From positions 1 through 7,405 of the forward strand of contig CAYFUL010000067.1 of the NCBI GenBank assembly GCA_964346375.1: a stretch of DNA of 7,405 nt, given 5' to 3'. The stretch is from CAYFUL01 sp964346375 (GTDB taxonomy: Bacteria; Bacillota; Clostridia; Tissierellales; Peptoniphilaceae). The translations under genes were made by a program, and so were the position numbers. Under the pieces are notes generated by a model. That model worked only from the letters and a program-made list of their open reading frames with translations. It was not told the origin of the DNA and did not search any database. Below, one piece after another: positions 6,590 through 7,405 of the stretch (the first letter of the stretch is position 1; each line of letters opens with the position of its first letter).

Positions 6590-6963
6590 GTTACTCAATA
6601 GATGAAGTAAATGAACTACTAAATTCCATAGCAGATGAAATACCTGAGAGCTTTTACAATAGGCTTTCTGGTGGGATAATTCTTTCAGAAGAGGTAAAGT
6701 ATCACCCAGAGTCTATTGGCAATGATATGGTGGTTCTAGGTCACTATGAAAGGGGACTATTTGGTTCATCTATTGTAATATACTATGGCTCCTTTATGGA
6801 GATGTATGGACATCTTCCTGAAGTTATACTAAGGGAGAAGTTAAAGGATACATTAATTCATGAATTTAGACATCATCTTGAATATCTTTCAGGTATGATG
6901 GATTTAGAAATAGAGGATAGAGAGTTTATTGAAGAGTATAAGAGGAAAAATATAAATGAATAA
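6586..6963 (+). CDS. Small zincin-like metallopeptidase family protein (HExxH)
   Basis: This 125-residue soluble protein has no signal peptide or membrane helix. It carries HEFRH at 92-96, an HExxH zinc site with E93 as the expected catalytic base, followed by HLEYLSG. The acidic stretch DLEIED at 106-111 may give the third metal ligand. The N-terminal half (YNRLSGGIILSEEVKYHPES, 24-43) and the beta-rich IVIYYGSFM segment at 63-71 resemble small conserved clostridial proteins usually labelled metallopeptidase family protein (Zincin_1-like). Substrate and role are not known to me. Its ATG overlaps the folT stop by 4 nt. AAGGAG at 6568-6573 is 12 nt upstream, rather far, so coupled translation is likely. 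It should be controlled together with folT by the riboswitch, although nothing in the protein suggests a link to folate. Confidence 0.8.
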   Translation: MSYSIDEVNELLNSIADEIPESFYNRLSGGIILSEEVKYHPESIGNDMVVLGHYERGLFGSSIVIYYGSFMEMYGHLPEVILREKLKDTLIHEFRHHLEYLSGMMDLEIEDREFIEEYKRKNINE

Positions 6964-7372
6964 ATTCCAAGGATTTTTTTATAAGACAATGGGAACAATT
7001 TTAGATTACCTACTTAGGTTTATTATTGCCCTTGTAGGCTTTCTAGTAAATATATTTTCATCCTTTAGACAGGCTCTACTAATACTTTTAAGTATGGGAG
7101 GATGTCTAATATTTGTACTATTTTTTAATGCCGCCCTTGTTAATTCATTAAGGGGTAAGCCATTTTTACTCTTTATCCTTATTATGATATTTATATTCCC
7201 ATTTTTAGGAACTGTTGCCGTATCCTATTTAAAGTATATTCACTACATGGTTACTGAATATTTCTTTGATAGGGCAGATTTTTACCTACTTGGAAAAAAT
7301 GTAGGATATAAAAGCTTTGAAGAATATGCAAATGCCTATAGAAGAAAAGAAGAGGAGCGTAAGAGGGAATAA
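6956..7372 (+). CDS. Membrane protein of unknown function, three predicted helices, possibly truncated
   Basis: I do not recognise this 138-residue protein. It has three hydrophobic segments at about 14-34, 40-61 and 69-93, then a soluble C-terminal part with YKSFEEYANAYRRKEEERK at 118-136, an aromatic then highly charged, probably helical stretch. The ATG overlaps the end of the metallopeptidase gene by 8 nt, with GAGGA at 6942-6946 as ribosome site 9 nt upstream, so it belongs to the folT transcript. It ends at a TAA at 7370-7372 in the middle of the charged helix. The same frame continues without a stop to the window edge with QQRRWEDIFND, which looks like a natural continuation. The gene may thus be the 5' part of a longer one, broken by a nonsense change or sequence error. 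Confidence 0.7.
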   Translation: MNKFQGFFYKTMGTILDYLLRFIIALVGFLVNIFSSFRQALLILLSMGGCLIFVLFFNAALVNSLRGKPFLLFILIMIFIFPFLGTVAVSYLKYIHYMVTEYFFDRADFYLLGKNVGYKSFEEYANAYRRKEEERKRE

Positions 7373-7405
7373 CAACAGAGAAGATGGGAAGATATTTTTA
7401 ACGAC
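7373..7405 (+). other. In-frame open continuation after the TAA of the preceding gene
   Basis: Eleven codons in the frame of the preceding membrane protein read QQRRWEDIFND up to the window edge with no stop. The composition (Gln/Arg, then Trp, acidic and aromatic residues) continues the helix before the TAA. The only ATG here, at 7384, is in another frame and meets a stop after five codons, so no new gene start is visible. Confidence 0.45.

Noticed and set aside
7384..7401. ATG at 7384 as the start of a new gene
   Set aside because: It reads five codons and then TAA, with no downstream support.

Overview
The window is about 7.4 kb of AT-rich DNA. Every gene reads on the + strand, genes are packed tightly with strong AGGAG-type ribosome binding sites, and AT-rich codons dominate. 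Gene content and protein style (a penicillin-binding protein with PASTA repeats, a DivIB-like FtsQ, a THF riboswitch upstream of folT) point to a low-GC Firmicute. An anaerobic coccus or clostridial relative such as the Tissierellia/Peptoniphilaceae is my best guess, but this is inferred from style and not from a database match.

Region 1 (1-5848) is the middle of a division and cell-wall (dcw) cluster. It holds the 3' end of a class B penicillin-binding protein with two PASTA domains, then mraY, murD, ftsW, murG and ftsQ/divIB. Gaps are 7-10 nt, or the genes overlap by 4-11 nt, so this is almost certainly one transcript started upstream of the window. Together the genes make lipid I (MraY), supply its UDP-MurNAc-dipeptide precursor (MurD), convert lipid I to lipid II (MurG), polymerise it (FtsW), crosslink it (the PBP) and tie synthesis to the septum (FtsQ). 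No murE, murF, murC, murB, ftsA or ftsZ lies in the window. A 10-base run of N sits near the 3' end of murG.

Region 2 (5849-6076) is the only sizeable intergenic stretch, 228 nt. It carries an extended -10 promoter followed by a THF riboswitch whose stems P1, P2, P3 and P4 can all be drawn. A small hairpin that competes with P1 lies just before the ribosome binding site.

Region 3 (6077-7405) is a second, apparently separate operon: folT (substrate-binding subunit of an ECF folate transporter), a small HExxH zincin-like metallopeptidase, and a three-helix membrane protein of unknown function. The first two overlap by ATGA and the last two by 8 nt, so all three should share the folate-sensing leader. 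The last gene ends at a TAA, but the same frame stays open and protein-like to the window edge, so it may be a longer gene broken by a stop codon.

I see no mobile element, CRISPR array, tRNA or rRNA. The two most useful points are the THF riboswitch, which also shows that an upstream ATG for folT is false, and the possible interruption of the last gene. I did not find evidence for a wholly new system.
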